Below are positions 1 to 8,540 of a stretch of 64,000 nt of DNA, piece after piece (the stretch's first letter is position 1; each line of letters begins with the position of its first letter). The notes beneath the pieces are model-generated. The model saw only the letters and a program-made list of their open reading frames with translations, ran no database searches and was not told the DNA's origin. The stretch spans positions 62,001-126,000 of the forward strand of contig CAWBCW010000021.1 in NCBI GenBank assembly GCA_963787345.1, given 5' to 3'. Source of the DNA: Bacillus_BD sp963787345 (lineage in GTDB: Bacteria; Bacillota; Bacilli; Bacillales; Cytobacillaceae). A program made the position numbers and the translations under genes.

Positions 1-2
1 TT

Positions 3-788
3 GAACGTCATCGAATCAAAGTTCCGACACTTGGATGGGTTCAATTAAAAGAATATGGCTACATTCCCTCGAATGTAAAAGTAACTAGTTGTACAGTATC
101 CCAAAAAGCCGATCGATATTATGTTTCTGTTTTATGTGAGGTTGAAACAAAAAGTAATGTGCAAATTAACACACATGATGGGATCGGCATTGATCTAGGA
201 ATTAAAGATTTTGCTGTGTGTAGTCATCACAAAGCCTTTGAAAATGTCAATAAGACACAAAAGGTAAGGCAATTAGAAAAGAGATTAAAACGACAACAAC
301 GCAAGTTAAGTCGTAGTTATGAACAAAATAAAAATCGAAAGAGAGGTGAGTTCTGCGCTAAAAACAGGCAGAAGCAACTTGTAAAAGTTCAAAAACTGCA
401 CGCTAGACTAACCAATATCCGACATGAATATGTTCGATCTGTGGTGAATCAGTTGGTAAAAACCAAGCCAACATCTATCACAATCGAAGATTTAAATGTC
501 AAAGGTATGATGAAAAATCGACATCTATCCAAGGCAGTGGCCGGGCAGAACTTTTATTACTTTAAAGAATGGCTCACAGCTAAATGTAAGCAGTATGGCA
601 TTGAACTAAGGGAAGTAGATCGCTTCTATCCGTCTTCCAAGTTATGTTCTTGCTGCGGCCATAAGAAAGTCCAACTCAGCTTATCAGAGCGGATCTTTAA
701 ATGTAATAGCTGTGATGCAGAGATAGATCGAGATTTTAATGCGAGTTTAAATTTAAAACATGCAACTGAATATACAGTATTAACCTAA
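3..788 (+). CDS. tnpB: TnpB RNA-guided nuclease, IS200/IS605 family (5' truncated by window)
   Basis: The reading frame is open from base 3 and continues upstream of the window; about 261 codons are visible, against roughly 370-400 for a whole protein. All three RuvC segments are present: GIDLGIKDFA (catalytic Asp), TIEDLNVKGM (catalytic Glu) and IDRDFNASLNL (catalytic Asp). The four-cysteine zinc finger CSCCGHKK...FKCNSCD sits between the last two. An internal GTG at 159 is not the start, because the frame upstream (ERHRIKVPTLGWVQLKEYG) is already typical TnpB. By family knowledge TnpB uses a guide RNA from the element's 3' end to cleave DNA at emptied donor sites. The visible part is intact and looks active. 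Confidence 0.92.
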   Translation, partial: ERHRIKVPTLGWVQLKEYGYIPSNVKVTSCTVSQKADRYYVSVLCEVETKSNVQINTHDGIGIDLGIKDFAVCSHHKAFENVNKTQKVRQLEKRLKRQQRKLSRSYEQNKNRKRGEFCAKNRQKQLVKVQKLHARLTNIRHEYVRSVVNQLVKTKPTSITIEDLNVKGMMKNRHLSKAVAGQNFYYFKEWLTAKCKQYGIELREVDRFYPSSKLCSCCGHKKVQLSLSERIFKCNSCDAEIDRDFNASLNLKHATEYTVLT

Positions 789-915
789 CTAGTCTGTATA
801 TATGTAGGGTGGGCTACATCCGAATTTACGCTTGTGGAGTGTTATACCAACTGTAGTAGCGAGCTTTTGGCGAGACAGGACACGTAGAAGCAAGAAACTG
901 TCTAGCGTAGACGAA
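789..915 (+). ncRNA. Probable 3' part of the TnpB guide (omega) RNA and element right end
   Basis: TnpB guide RNAs overlap the 3' end of tnpB and run to the right end of the element, with the guide taken from flanking DNA. Here the 127 nt after the tnpB stop encode no protein. They end in the perfect hairpin GTCTA-GCG-TAGAC (900-912), preceded by a GAAGCAAGAAACT segment that resembles the end of such RNAs. The RNA is inferred from position and structure. The guide would begin just past the element end, near 913-925. Confidence 0.45.
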
Positions 916-953
916 TGAGTACATTTGTCTATGTTTTTAGTAGCAGATATGAT

Positions 954-1964
954 ATGAGACTCAAAGGTTTATTCATAGCGATTCTTTTGTTGATCCTCAC
1001 TGCCTGTGGGGCAAAAGAGGAGACTCGTTCTGATAATGAAAAAGAAAACTTGCAGCCGATTACGGTCGCAAACTGGAGTCAACCGATTACAGAGGCTACA
1101 AATCTATTAGTGGATGAAGAAAAAGGATTTTTTAAAGAAAAGGGAATTGATTTAACTGTGATTCCTGGTGCTGGTGGTGGGGATGCGGTTAAAAATATTC
1201 TTTCTGGTCAAGCGGACGTTGCCTTTACCGATCCAGGTTCCCTTTACTTTGCATTGGATCAAGGGGAAAAATTAAAGGTCATTTATAATGTTTATCCTCA
1301 GAATGTGTTCAATGTCGTGTCTTTGAAAGAAAGCGGGATTGAGAAACCAGAGGATTTGAAAGGAAAAACGATTGGCGTTTATAGCTTAACGAGCGGAACG
1401 CGTCAAAACTTATTAATCCTTTTACATAAAGCGGGTCTCACTGAAGAAGATGTGAACATTGTTGAAACCGGGATCTCGAATTTTGCCCCGTTAATGCAAG
1501 GACAAGTGGATGCGACAGCCGCCACCGATACAGGCTTATTCCTGGCTAAACAAAAAGGGTTGGGTGAGGTCAATGTTATCGACGTAAAGGATTATTTAAA
1601 TGTCCCAAGTGATGTCTTTGTTGTGACTGAAGAAACATACGAAGAGAAAAAGGACGAACTAAAGAAATTTATTGAAGCGTACAGAGAGAGCGCAGAATGG
1701 ATGCTGTCCCATCCAGAAGAAGCGGCTTCGCTTGCAAAAGAATTTGCGATTGATGGGAAAGATGAAGAAGTCAATCTAGAAATCATTAAATTGCGAAATG
1801 TTTCTAGCGTTTCAGATCAAACCAACCAACACGGTTTAGGAGCCATTGATGTTTCTGTTTTACAGCAAGGAGCAGATACGTACCAACAATTAGGCTTAGT
1901 GAAGAATAAGCTTGATCTGTCTGAGGTAATTACAGAAGAGTTCTTGGAGGCAGAGGCAGAATGA
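954..1964 (+). CDS. NMT1/SsuA-type ABC transporter substrate-binding lipoprotein
   Basis: This is an extracytoplasmic solute receptor of the sulfonate/nitrate/thiamine-precursor type (NMT1/THI5-like). Starting at ATG 954 gives a lysine/arginine-poor hydrophobic signal and the lipobox LTAC, so the mature protein is lipid-anchored at a Cys. The open frame extends to ATG 915, but the extra 13 residues are encoded by the insertion-element junction and are probably spurious. No ribosome site stands before either start, so the native 5' end may have been lost to the insertion. The fold signature includes KGFFKEKGIDL, GGGDAVKNILSGQADVAF and LKGKTIGVYSLTSGT. No permease or ATPase follows; an SDR gene overlaps its stop by 4 nt. 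Partner genes, if any, lie upstream of the window. The substrate is unknown. Confidence 0.85.
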   Translation: MRLKGLFIAILLLILTACGAKEETRSDNEKENLQPITVANWSQPITEATNLLVDEEKGFFKEKGIDLTVIPGAGGGDAVKNILSGQADVAFTDPGSLYFALDQGEKLKVIYNVYPQNVFNVVSLKESGIEKPEDLKGKTIGVYSLTSGTRQNLLILLHKAGLTEEDVNIVETGISNFAPLMQGQVDATAATDTGLFLAKQKGLGEVNVIDVKDYLNVPSDVFVVTEETYEEKKDELKKFIEAYRESAEWMLSHPEEAASLAKEFAIDGKDEEVNLEIIKLRNVSSVSDQTNQHGLGAIDVSVLQQGADTYQQLGLVKNKLDLSEVITEEFLEAEAE

Positions 1965-2725
1965 ATTTTAAAGGAAAAGTAGTCCTCGTGACCGGGGCAA
2001 GCCGTGGAATTGGAGCAGCAATCTCCCGTGCTTTTGCGAAAGAAGGGGCCTTTGTTATCGTTAATTATTTAAAAAATGAAGCAATGGCTGAAAAAGTCGC
2101 TTCACAGTGTATTGAGCTCGGTGGTGACGGGTGGGCGATCCAGGGAGATGTTACCTCCCAAGCTTCCGTAAATTCAATGATCCAACAAGTGGAATTGGAA
2201 GCTGGAAAAATCGATGTGGTCGTCAACAATGCATTCAAATCTTTCCAATTTGATCCCGAAAATCGTAAGTTGGCATCGGAATTACAATGGGAAGATTACA
2301 AGGAGCAAATCGATGGGGCGGTTCGCTCGACGCATTATATGTGTCAAGCCGTGATCCCGATTATGAAAAAACAGAGTCAAGGCAGTATTATTAACATGAT
2401 TAGTAATTTAGTCGCAAGACCGATCGTTCCTTATCATGAATACAATACAGCGAAAACCGCTTTACTTGGCTATAGCCGCAATTTAGCCGCCGAACTCGGA
2501 GCCTTTGGGATCAGGGTGAACTGCGTTGCCCCTGGACTTGTTTATCCAACAGACGCCAGTCGAGCAACAAAGGAAGAGTTAAAGGAATTAATTATCGCGC
2601 AAACCCCATTAAAACGAATCGCTACCCCTGAGGATATCACCGGGCCAGTTATGTTCCTAGCCTCCGATTGGAGTGGGTTTATGACAGGGCAGACGTTATA
2701 TGTTGATGGTGGATTTGTGATGTAG
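1961..2725 (+). CDS. SDR-family oxidoreductase (FabG-like)
   Basis: This is a 254-residue classical short-chain dehydrogenase. The cofactor motif is TGASRGIG near residue 11. The NNA motif is present, and the catalytic pair YNTAK sits around residue 160 with a preceding MISN serine. The C-terminal GQTLYVDGG signature is also present. The ATG overlaps the TGA of the lipoprotein gene (ATGA), with a GGAGG site about 10 nt upstream, so the two are translationally coupled. This suggests that the transported compound is modified by a reductase or dehydrogenase. Family members use NAD(P)H; the substrate cannot be deduced. Confidence 0.85.
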   Translation: MNFKGKVVLVTGASRGIGAAISRAFAKEGAFVIVNYLKNEAMAEKVASQCIELGGDGWAIQGDVTSQASVNSMIQQVELEAGKIDVVVNNAFKSFQFDPENRKLASELQWEDYKEQIDGAVRSTHYMCQAVIPIMKKQSQGSIINMISNLVARPIVPYHEYNTAKTALLGYSRNLAAELGAFGIRVNCVAPGLVYPTDASRATKEELKELIIAQTPLKRIATPEDITGPVMFLASDWSGFMTGQTLYVDGGFVM

Positions 2726-2783
2726 GGTGAGTGCCAGGTGCTTTCCAGGGAAGGCAGTGATTCAAAAAAAATTAGAATTTTGA

Positions 2784-3115
2784 TTATGCAGCTGTTTGGC
2801 TGGTTTGTGTGCGGTATTGTACGGGGCTCAAACCAGCCAATTTCACTTTAATTCGTTCGTTATTGTAGTAATAAATAGGTCTCTCAATCTTTTGTTTCAG
2901 TTCATCATAAGACAATAATGCCTTATCGTGATACATTTCTTGTTTCATAATCCCCAAAAAATTCTCCATTGCGGTAATATCTCCACATGTTGCTTTTCTA
3001 GACATGCTTTGAAAGTTTTTGTTTTTCTTCAATGTTTTTACCCACTTTTTATGTTGGTAATGCCAACCCTGATCGGAATGTATGGTTGTTCGATACCTAG
3101 CCTCATTTGTTCTCG
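2784..3115 (-). pseudogene. IS3-family (IS150 group) transposase OrfB, C-terminal relic
   Basis: The minus frame contains HSDQGWHYQ, SRKATCGDITAMENFLGIMK and YYYNNERIKVKLAGLSPVQYRT. These are the second Asp, the Glu and the C-terminal block of the DDE integrase core of IS3-type OrfB. The frame is closed by a stop just upstream of residues RTNEARYRTTIHSDQG (around 3115), and no N-terminal half or OrfA is visible. It is an inactive remnant of about 110 codons. The flanking DNA (3128-3283) has an unrelated 51-codon open stretch on the plus strand, without a start codon, that I cannot identify. Confidence 0.8.
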
Positions 3116-3395
3116 GAGATCATAATTGTCACAGGGACGCCCCGAAAAATCTTGTTTCGCGAATTGTTTCACGTGTACGAAAGGAAAGGTTTGAGTGCTT
3201 CTTTTATCATAGGCACGCCCAATACCGTGCAGGATGAAACATTTGTACATTTAGATGATTGGTTAGATATTCCTAACCGTTAAACTGGGTTGGAGCTTGC
3301 TAATTAAAAATGGTCAGGAATTACATTACAGATAGCTTATATGTTCTGGAACACTAATCATTTACGTGAATATCCTGATGCGGGAGGTGTTTCAT

Positions 3396-4103
3396 ATGAG
3401 AGACTCGATCAAGCGAATAGCTCAACAGTTTATCGCTTCCCACTATCCTGAATCAGATATAGTCTTGATAGGTGGAAGTGCTGTTTATGGAAATTTAACG
3501 ACAGAATCTGATATTGACTTAATTATAATTGATGAAACAGAAGCACCAAGACTTGAATGTTACCACTTTCTTGGATGGAAAATAGAAGCATTTATTTATA
3601 CGGCTTTATCTCTAGAGTTTGAAGTTCAAACAGCTAGATATAAAGGGATGCCCACCATCATTAAAATGTGTGCCGAAGGTCTACTTATAGTAGATAAACA
3701 AGGAAATGGAAAGGAGCTCCAAAGAGAGGCAAAAATACTTTATGAACAGGGTCCACAACTTTGGGATGAGGACAAAATAAATACGGCAAGGTATCAAATT
3801 ACAGATTTTTTATCAGACTTTAGAAGTTCAGAGGACTTTGAAGAAAGTTTGTTTATTTTAAATAAGTTAATAGATCTGTTAACTGAACTGATTTTAAGGG
3901 CAGATGGCAATTGGGTTGGTGAAGGAAAGTGGGCTGCGAGAAACCTTAAATCATATGATAAAGATATGTTCGATAAACTAGTTAAATATATAAAAACATA
4001 CATGAATAAAAATGATAAGACTGGACTAATTTCATTCATTCAATCTACACTTGATAATTATGGTGGAGAATTGTTTGTTGGTTATAAAGGATTCTTTTTA
4101 TAG
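3396..4103 (+). CDS. Nucleotidyltransferase-fold protein
   Basis: The pol-beta-type nucleotidyltransferase signature GGSAVYGNLTTESDIDL (GGS followed by D-x-D) lies at residues 26-42, so a two-metal NTP transferase is predicted. The rest is helical and resembles the C-terminal domain of aminoglycoside adenylyltransferase-like or minimal nucleotidyltransferase proteins. I chose ATG 3396 because GGGAGG at 3382-3387 is correctly spaced; an upstream GTG (3366) has no such site. It is a single gene with no partner HEPN gene next to it, so it is not obviously a toxin-antitoxin pair. The substrate is unknown. Confidence 0.7.
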   Translation: MRDSIKRIAQQFIASHYPESDIVLIGGSAVYGNLTTESDIDLIIIDETEAPRLECYHFLGWKIEAFIYTALSLEFEVQTARYKGMPTIIKMCAEGLLIVDKQGNGKELQREAKILYEQGPQLWDEDKINTARYQITDFLSDFRSSEDFEESLFILNKLIDLLTELILRADGNWVGEGKWAARNLKSYDKDMFDKLVKYIKTYMNKNDKTGLISFIQSTLDNYGGELFVGYKGFFL

Positions 4104-4503
4104 ATAAAAAGTTACAAAGCTTTATCGAGTGCCTGATAGAAAAGGTGGAATAAGGTTTTTATGAAATTGAAACGATTGAAGGCTTTGAAAGAAAAAGAGC
4201 GGAGCCTTTGGGGCATTATTACAGAACTTCCCGAATGAGAAAGTCCACTGCTTTAGCTATGGGAGTGGTCAGGGATTTATTCAACTTGTTTACGAAAAAG
4301 ACGGTTATCGAATTTCAGATATAAGTAAGCTTGAAGAGGACTTTCTGTGCGCCCCTTATCACGGATGGAGTCATGATAGGAAGCGGTAATAGAAATCAAA
4401 TACGGAACCTGGTGTAAGTTCATCCAGAATATGTTCAAGACCTGGCACATAGATTAGTATGAAAATCCATTGTTTATTATTAAAATGGGGTGGGTATATC
4501 GAT
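4104..4503 (+). other. Intergenic region with IS605 end relic and gene debris
   Basis: This 400-nt stretch has no intact gene. 4218-4270 matches (about 81% by eye) the reverse strand of 32521-32573 and looks like the 3' end of a TnpB element. Downstream, an open plus-strand stretch to the stop at 4387-4389 encodes QLVYEKDGYRISD and FLCAPYHGW. It looks like the C-terminal end of a real but unrecognised protein that lost its beginning. Confidence 0.4.
4218..4270 (+). repeat. IS200/IS605-type right-end relic, copy 1
   Basis: This 53-nt segment matches 43 of 53 positions of the complement of 32521-32573. It contains the CCACT...AGTGG stem flanked by GAATGAGAAAG and followed by GGTC, the layout seen at right ends of TnpB elements. 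No tnpB remains next to it. Confidence 0.5.
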
Positions 4504-5781
4504 ATGAGTATCAGAATGATCCGGCAGTTGATAAGGTCAAGGCAACAGGAATTAGTCGAACTTGCTGCTTCATTTATTCGAATTCCATCTGTAAATCCAT
4601 CGCCCGAGTTTAAGAAGCATTCACTAGAAATGGGACACCATATTAGCCAATATCTAGCAGAAAAAGGATTCTTTATTACCGAGCACGGCCGTAGTGAGAA
4701 CGGGTTCGTTACCGTAATCGGTGATGCTCCCTTAACCAGGGTGCCTGGCCCAAGACTCCTATTTTGCGGACATACAGATGTCGTACCTATAGGCGATCGT
4801 TCACATTGGAGCTTTGATCCTTTCTCAGGGGAAGTCAGCACAGGGATGCTTTTGGGACGGGGAGCCTCGGATATGAAAGGCGGTTTGGCATCACTAATCT
4901 TTGTAGCTGGACTGCTTCAGGAGTTTGCCCCCAATCTTAATTTGAAAGGTAGCCTAGGAGTGATTGCCTCTCCGGATGAAGAGAATGGTGGCATAGAAGT
5001 AGCCTCACTTCTAGCCGAAGGATTAATTAGGGGGGATGCTTGTCTGATTGGGGAACCAACGCATCCTCGCCATCCAAATGCTGGTGAAAAGTCCATGGCA
5101 TTTATGCGTGTGACCATACCGGGTCGACCCGGACATGGCAGCATGCAACCACTTTCTGGGATCTCCGCTGTACGAAGAGGGGCCGCTATAGTCGAAGCAC
5201 TAGCCAAGTTATGGGAGTTCAAGGCAACGCCTCCCGCAGAGCTTGGTCAACTTTTGTACAATACAGAGTGGTTCCTATCTCGGCAACAAGGAAATCCCTT
5301 CCTGTCACAGTTACTTTATCGGCCCTCTTACAATCCAGGGATCATTCAGGGCGGAACAAAGGTGAACGTCGTCGCAGACGAATGCATCATTGAAGTGGAT
5401 ACCCGGGTCCCATTTGGGATGAAGCCGGAGTTTGTTCTGGAAGTCGCTAGGAACCTTGTTAGAGCTGTAGCTCCGGATGCAGTTGTGGAGCCAATTGTAT
5501 CCTATACTAATCCGAACTGGACCTTACAGGATCGTCCAATTGTGCTGGCCGTCGAACAAGGAATCCAGCGTGTCCTAGGAATGGAGGAACCGGTCTACAG
5601 CACACTCTTGCTCGGTTCAAGTGATGCCAGCCACTTTCGGAGCCACGGAATTGATACCGTCCTTTACGGTCCTGGGATAGAATACACGATTCATGGGTAC
5701 GATGAGCGGGTTTCAGTGGAGAACTTAGTAGAATCTGCCGAGATTTATGCTGAGACGGCCATCAAATATTTAAGCTCATAA
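4504..5781 (+). CDS. M20-family metallopeptidase/deacylase (ArgE/DapE-like)
   Basis: This is a zinc-dependent amidohydrolase that cleaves N-acyl or peptide bonds in the cytoplasm. The metal and catalytic motifs are in order: CGHTDVV, GASDMKGG, SPDEENGG (catalytic Glu pair), GEPT, and IHGYDERV near the C-terminus. The lid-domain GRPGHGSMQP supplies the dimer-interface His. About 425 residues is the normal family length. ATG 4504 is preferred because GGGGTGGG lies just upstream; an in-frame ATG at 4459 adds 15 unlikely residues. The gene is a monocistron and visibly more GC-rich than its neighbours, which suggests later acquisition. The substrate is not predictable. Confidence 0.85.
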   Translation: MSIRMIRQLIRSRQQELVELAASFIRIPSVNPSPEFKKHSLEMGHHISQYLAEKGFFITEHGRSENGFVTVIGDAPLTRVPGPRLLFCGHTDVVPIGDRSHWSFDPFSGEVSTGMLLGRGASDMKGGLASLIFVAGLLQEFAPNLNLKGSLGVIASPDEENGGIEVASLLAEGLIRGDACLIGEPTHPRHPNAGEKSMAFMRVTIPGRPGHGSMQPLSGISAVRRGAAIVEALAKLWEFKATPPAELGQLLYNTEWFLSRQQGNPFLSQLLYRPSYNPGIIQGGTKVNVVADECIIEVDTRVPFGMKPEFVLEVARNLVRAVAPDAVVEPIVSYTNPNWTLQDRPIVLAVEQGIQRVLGMEEPVYSTLLLGSSDASHFRSHGIDTVLYGPGIEYTIHGYDERVSVENLVESAEIYAETAIKYLSS

Positions 5782-5809
5782 ACGACAAATTGTTGTCAAT
5801 TGCCTAAAT

Positions 5810-6138
5810 TTAACAAAAGGAAGAAGTGAAATATACTTTTTGTAGAGCGAACCAGAAAATGAATGATCCGAAAAATGCAATCCCAAGTAAAAGAATGACA
5901 GTAAGAAAATCAAAAAAGAAAATAAACGCTGGTAAAATAATAACAATTGCACCTATTATCAATGAATATAGACTGGTTAGCTTACAAACGGTGTTTAAGT
6001 CTTTTTCATACTTCAACTTTCCAATATTCCCAAGTAAGGAAGTTTGTTTTCTTGACCATATTCTGTAACTCAGGTAAAGAAAAATAAACCTAAGATATTC
6101 GTAGTGAGAATAAACCAAATAGGTACGTCAACAACCAT
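5810..6138 (-). pseudogene. DUF3784-like small membrane protein, frameshifted
   Basis: The ATG at 6138 has a proper AGAGG site 7 nt upstream and starts MVVDVPIWFILTTNILGLFF, a good first membrane helix. The frame then hits TGA at 6070-6072. In the next frame the protein resumes as SYRIWSRKQTSLLGNIGKLK and continues through two hydrophobic helices to the stop at 5810. One inserted or lost base near 6072 explains this. The layout (short N-terminal helix, a polar loop with LLGNxGKxKY, two helices) resembles DUF3784 family proteins, whose function is unknown. Confidence 0.55.
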
Positions 6139-6422
6139 TAAATAACCTCTCTTCCTCTGAATATGTACTGGCATAAGACATACTATAGAATGCAATGTGG
6201 AATCAATATGTATGGACCTTGTAGGTTTAGTTTCCGAGAGCTGTTCTTATTCTCCTCTACTCTACTATATTTGCCACTACTCGTTCCTTTTTGGTTAGAC
6301 CACTCCACTCATACCCAAATGGCTCTCTCCCTTTTAATCCAGGTTTTGAGGCCCCATAAATGGGATAAGAAAAAGCGATCCTCCATTTTTGAAATATCGC
6401 ATTAATTCATAAACCTCGAAAA

Positions 6423-6620
6423 TCAGTTACTGTAACCATCCGTAAACCCTTCAATAAACCCTTGAATAATATTAGGTGACTCAAGAACGAGTAAGCAGAT
6501 TATAAATCCAACTCCTACACCTTTAAGTTTATTATTCTTCTTTGATCGACCGGTAACATACATGAATAAACCTATTACTAGTACGATAGCTGGGATTGTA
6601 TATAGAATTAAATCAAACAT
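6423..6620 (-). CDS. Small membrane protein of unknown function
   Basis: The 65 codons encode two hydrophobic segments (residues about 2-22 and 33-52) separated by the basic loop GRSKKNNKLKG. A well-spaced AAAGGGAG site precedes the ATG. No family is recognised. It lies in a poorly conserved stretch between the frameshifted membrane gene and the methyltransferase. Confidence 0.55.
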   Translation of the reverse strand: MFDLILYTIPAIVLVIGLFMYVTGRSKKNNKLKGVGVGFIICLLVLESPNIIQGFIEGFTDGYSN

Positions 6621-7004
6621 TTATACTCCCTTTCTCTTTTTATAACTATAGTGTAAATTCTTATTAAACGAATAAATATTCCGGATAATAAACAACTTTA
6701 ACCTATTTTACCAAAGAAATATTTAAGAATATGTTATTTTTATGTAAATATTTTTTCTTCAACTAAACTCCACCGTATCTTTGAACAAGGTGCAGCGCTT
6801 ATTTTTCATTAAGGGCCATTATCTGGAATAACAAGGAAAAGAATCGGTCCAATTTAGAAATAATGCAATAGAATGCAATTTCTTATTAAATATTGAGTCA
6901 AGCAGAATTTTTTAGTAGTCGTATGTGATAAACTTAAGAAAACCTAGAAGAGAAGTCGATTTTTATGGAAAAGTTTACACTTTTGTAAAAATAAGGAGTA
7001 TAAA
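6621..7004. other. AT-rich intergenic region
   Basis: 384 nt without an open reading frame of note. It contains the divergent promoter areas of the small membrane protein (minus) and the methyltransferase (plus). A segment around 6780-6850 resembles small dispersed Bacillus repeats, but I see no second copy in this window. Confidence 0.4.
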
Positions 7005-7601
7005 ATGGAAGAGAATGTTTTTGAACAGATCGCAAATCGATATGATACAGAAGAGAGAATGGAATTAGCGAAGGTGATCGTTAAGGAAGTAAGATCAGAA
7101 TTACGGAACAGTCAATCAAAATCATTGATTGACTATGGGAGTGGTACGGGTCTCGTTAGTTTAGAATTAACAGACTTAGTAGGTTCAATCTTGTTGGTCG
7201 ATTCATCTCAACAAATGTTGGAGGCTGCAGAAGCGAAAGTTTCTCATTTTGGAATAACCAATGCAAGCGTCCTTTATGCCGATTTCACTAGGGAAACTCC
7301 TGAACTTAAGGCAGATATCGTGTTAATGTCACTCGTCCTTCTTCATATACCGGATACCCATAAAATTTTAAAAGAATTATTCAACATTTTAAATGTTGGT
7401 GGCAAGCTTATTATTGTTGATTTCGACAAAAATGATAGAATCGATCATCCGACCGTCCATAACGGTTTTTCACATGAAGAACTGAAAAAAGGCTTGTCTG
7501 AAGTAGGATTTAAATCCATCGACATTCGGACTTTCTATCATGGGGATCGTATCTTCATGAATGAAGATGCCTCCATGTTTATTTCTATGAGTATAAAGTA
7601 A
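7005..7601 (+). CDS. Class I SAM-dependent methyltransferase
   Basis: This is a 198-residue Rossmann methyltransferase. Motif I is DYGSGTGLVSLEL (about residues 44-56), the motif II acidic residue is in LLVDSS, and the post-motif segments are ADIVLMSLVLLHI and NVGGKLIIVDFDKND. It has a good AAGGAG site 8 nt before the ATG and is followed by a strong terminator, so it forms a single transcription unit. Such small proteins methylate small molecules, but the acceptor is unknown. Confidence 0.85.
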   Translation: MEENVFEQIANRYDTEERMELAKVIVKEVRSELRNSQSKSLIDYGSGTGLVSLELTDLVGSILLVDSSQQMLEAAEAKVSHFGITNASVLYADFTRETPELKADIVLMSLVLLHIPDTHKILKELFNILNVGGKLIIVDFDKNDRIDHPTVHNGFSHEELKKGLSEVGFKSIDIRTFYHGDRIFMNEDASMFISMSIK

Positions 7602-7614
7602 TACGTTAATAAAC

Positions 7615-7662
7615 AAAAGGTGCGATGCAACATCGGAAAAATGATGTTGCATCACACCTTTT
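7615..7662. terminator. Strong intrinsic terminator after the methyltransferase
   Basis: The arms AAAAGGTGCGATGCAACATC (7615-7634) and GATGTTGCATCACACCTTTT (7643-7662) pair over 20 nt with one mismatch. T-rich DNA follows on the plus strand and the A-run allows bidirectional action. Confidence 0.85.
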
Positions 7663-7820
7663 ATTTTAAAATTGATTTATACAAAGTATTCTGATAAATA
7701 TCTATATTAATTCTGTTAGTTTGAATAGGGCAAACAAACAGCAATTGATGAATGAATCAAACAAATGCTTGGCGAAAATCAAATCACTGAACAGTATAAA
7801 TACCAAGGTCATCTGAAAGG

Positions 7821-8390
7821 TTAATGAGTGAATTCATATTTATTGCTTCCAGGGAGTTTCTTGATTTCATTCCAAGCCTTTATCGCTTCTTCACGACTTT
7901 CCCCTTGGTTTTTGGGGTCTGCAAAAAAATCACGAATGAATTGATTGTATTCAAATTGAGGTGCAATTTTTTTCTTATACGAGGGGTCTTTCTTTCGTTC
8001 TTCCTCTGCATACCAAGCGGTTACAACATCGCGATAAGTTTTACCAACGTTGTTTTTAAAGTAATTTTGAATATAGGTGGAAAAATGGAATTTCGGGATC
8101 TCTGTCTTAAAAAAGGCTCTTACATCTTGACTACAACGATGGTTTTCCGTAATAACGGTATCAAGACTTAAATTTACAGGTGGTTCCGTCCTCGTATTCG
8201 CTCTTGATTTTCTAAAAGGCTTTTTTATCTTCCCTGTCCGAAGAAAGGTTTCGATTCGATCGGAAATCTCCAATTTTGAGTCAGAAGCACTTATTCCATT
8301 TTCTCTACAAAATGCTTGTAATTCTTCTTTTAACCAATAGTAATCTCTGAAACTTTCGACACTCATATCTTTTGTTAGATTAGGTCTCAT
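7821..8390 (-). CDS. SAP-domain protein (DUF6434-like)
   Basis: 189 residues. The N-terminal third contains a SAP-like helix-extended loop-helix, LKEELQAFCRENGISASDSK...RIETFL (about residues 20-50), which in other proteins binds nucleic acid. A basic linker (KKPFRKSRANTR) follows. The C-terminal part (HFSTYIQNYFKNNVGKTY ... QFIRDFFADP) resembles the DUF6434 domain. The ATG has a GGGGGTG site 8 nt upstream. It is probably a cytoplasmic DNA- or RNA-binding protein. There is no operon partner, and the physiological role is unknown. Confidence 0.65.
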   Translation of the reverse strand: MRPNLTKDMSVESFRDYYWLKEELQAFCRENGISASDSKLEISDRIETFLRTGKIKKPFRKSRANTRTEPPVNLSLDTVITENHRCSQDVRAFFKTEIPKFHFSTYIQNYFKNNVGKTYRDVVTAWYAEEERKKDPSYKKKIAPQFEYNQFIRDFFADPKNQGESREEAIKAWNEIKKLPGSNKYEFTH

Positions 8391-8540
8391 AAAACTACAC
8401 CCCCAGTCTATTATTTATTTCTATTATAGAACAATCGTTCTTGTTAATCAAAAGTAATCATGATCAAAAGCAACAAAATGATAACAGCCTAATTTTAAAA
8501 AAAGCAATATAACAGATACCATCATCGATTGGTTCGTCTA

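Larger units (their letters stand above)
1..925 (+). mobile_element. Right part of an IS200/IS605-family element
   Basis: The window opens inside an insertion sequence. It consists of the 3' two thirds of tnpB followed by about 125 nt of structured non-coding DNA ending in a subterminal hairpin (900-912). The right boundary is placed at roughly 913-925 because the hairpin lies there and the lipoprotein gene begins just beyond. The left end and any tnpA lie outside the window. IS200/IS605 elements insert without target duplication, so none was looked for. The exact right end is uncertain. Confidence 0.65.

Noticed and set aside
4371..4841. 156-codon minus-strand frame overlapping the M20 gene
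   Set aside because: Shadow of the M20 coding region with no ribosome site or family signature.
6163..6405. 80-codon plus-strand frame
   Set aside because: No ribosome site, unusual composition and no recognisable motif; probably chance.
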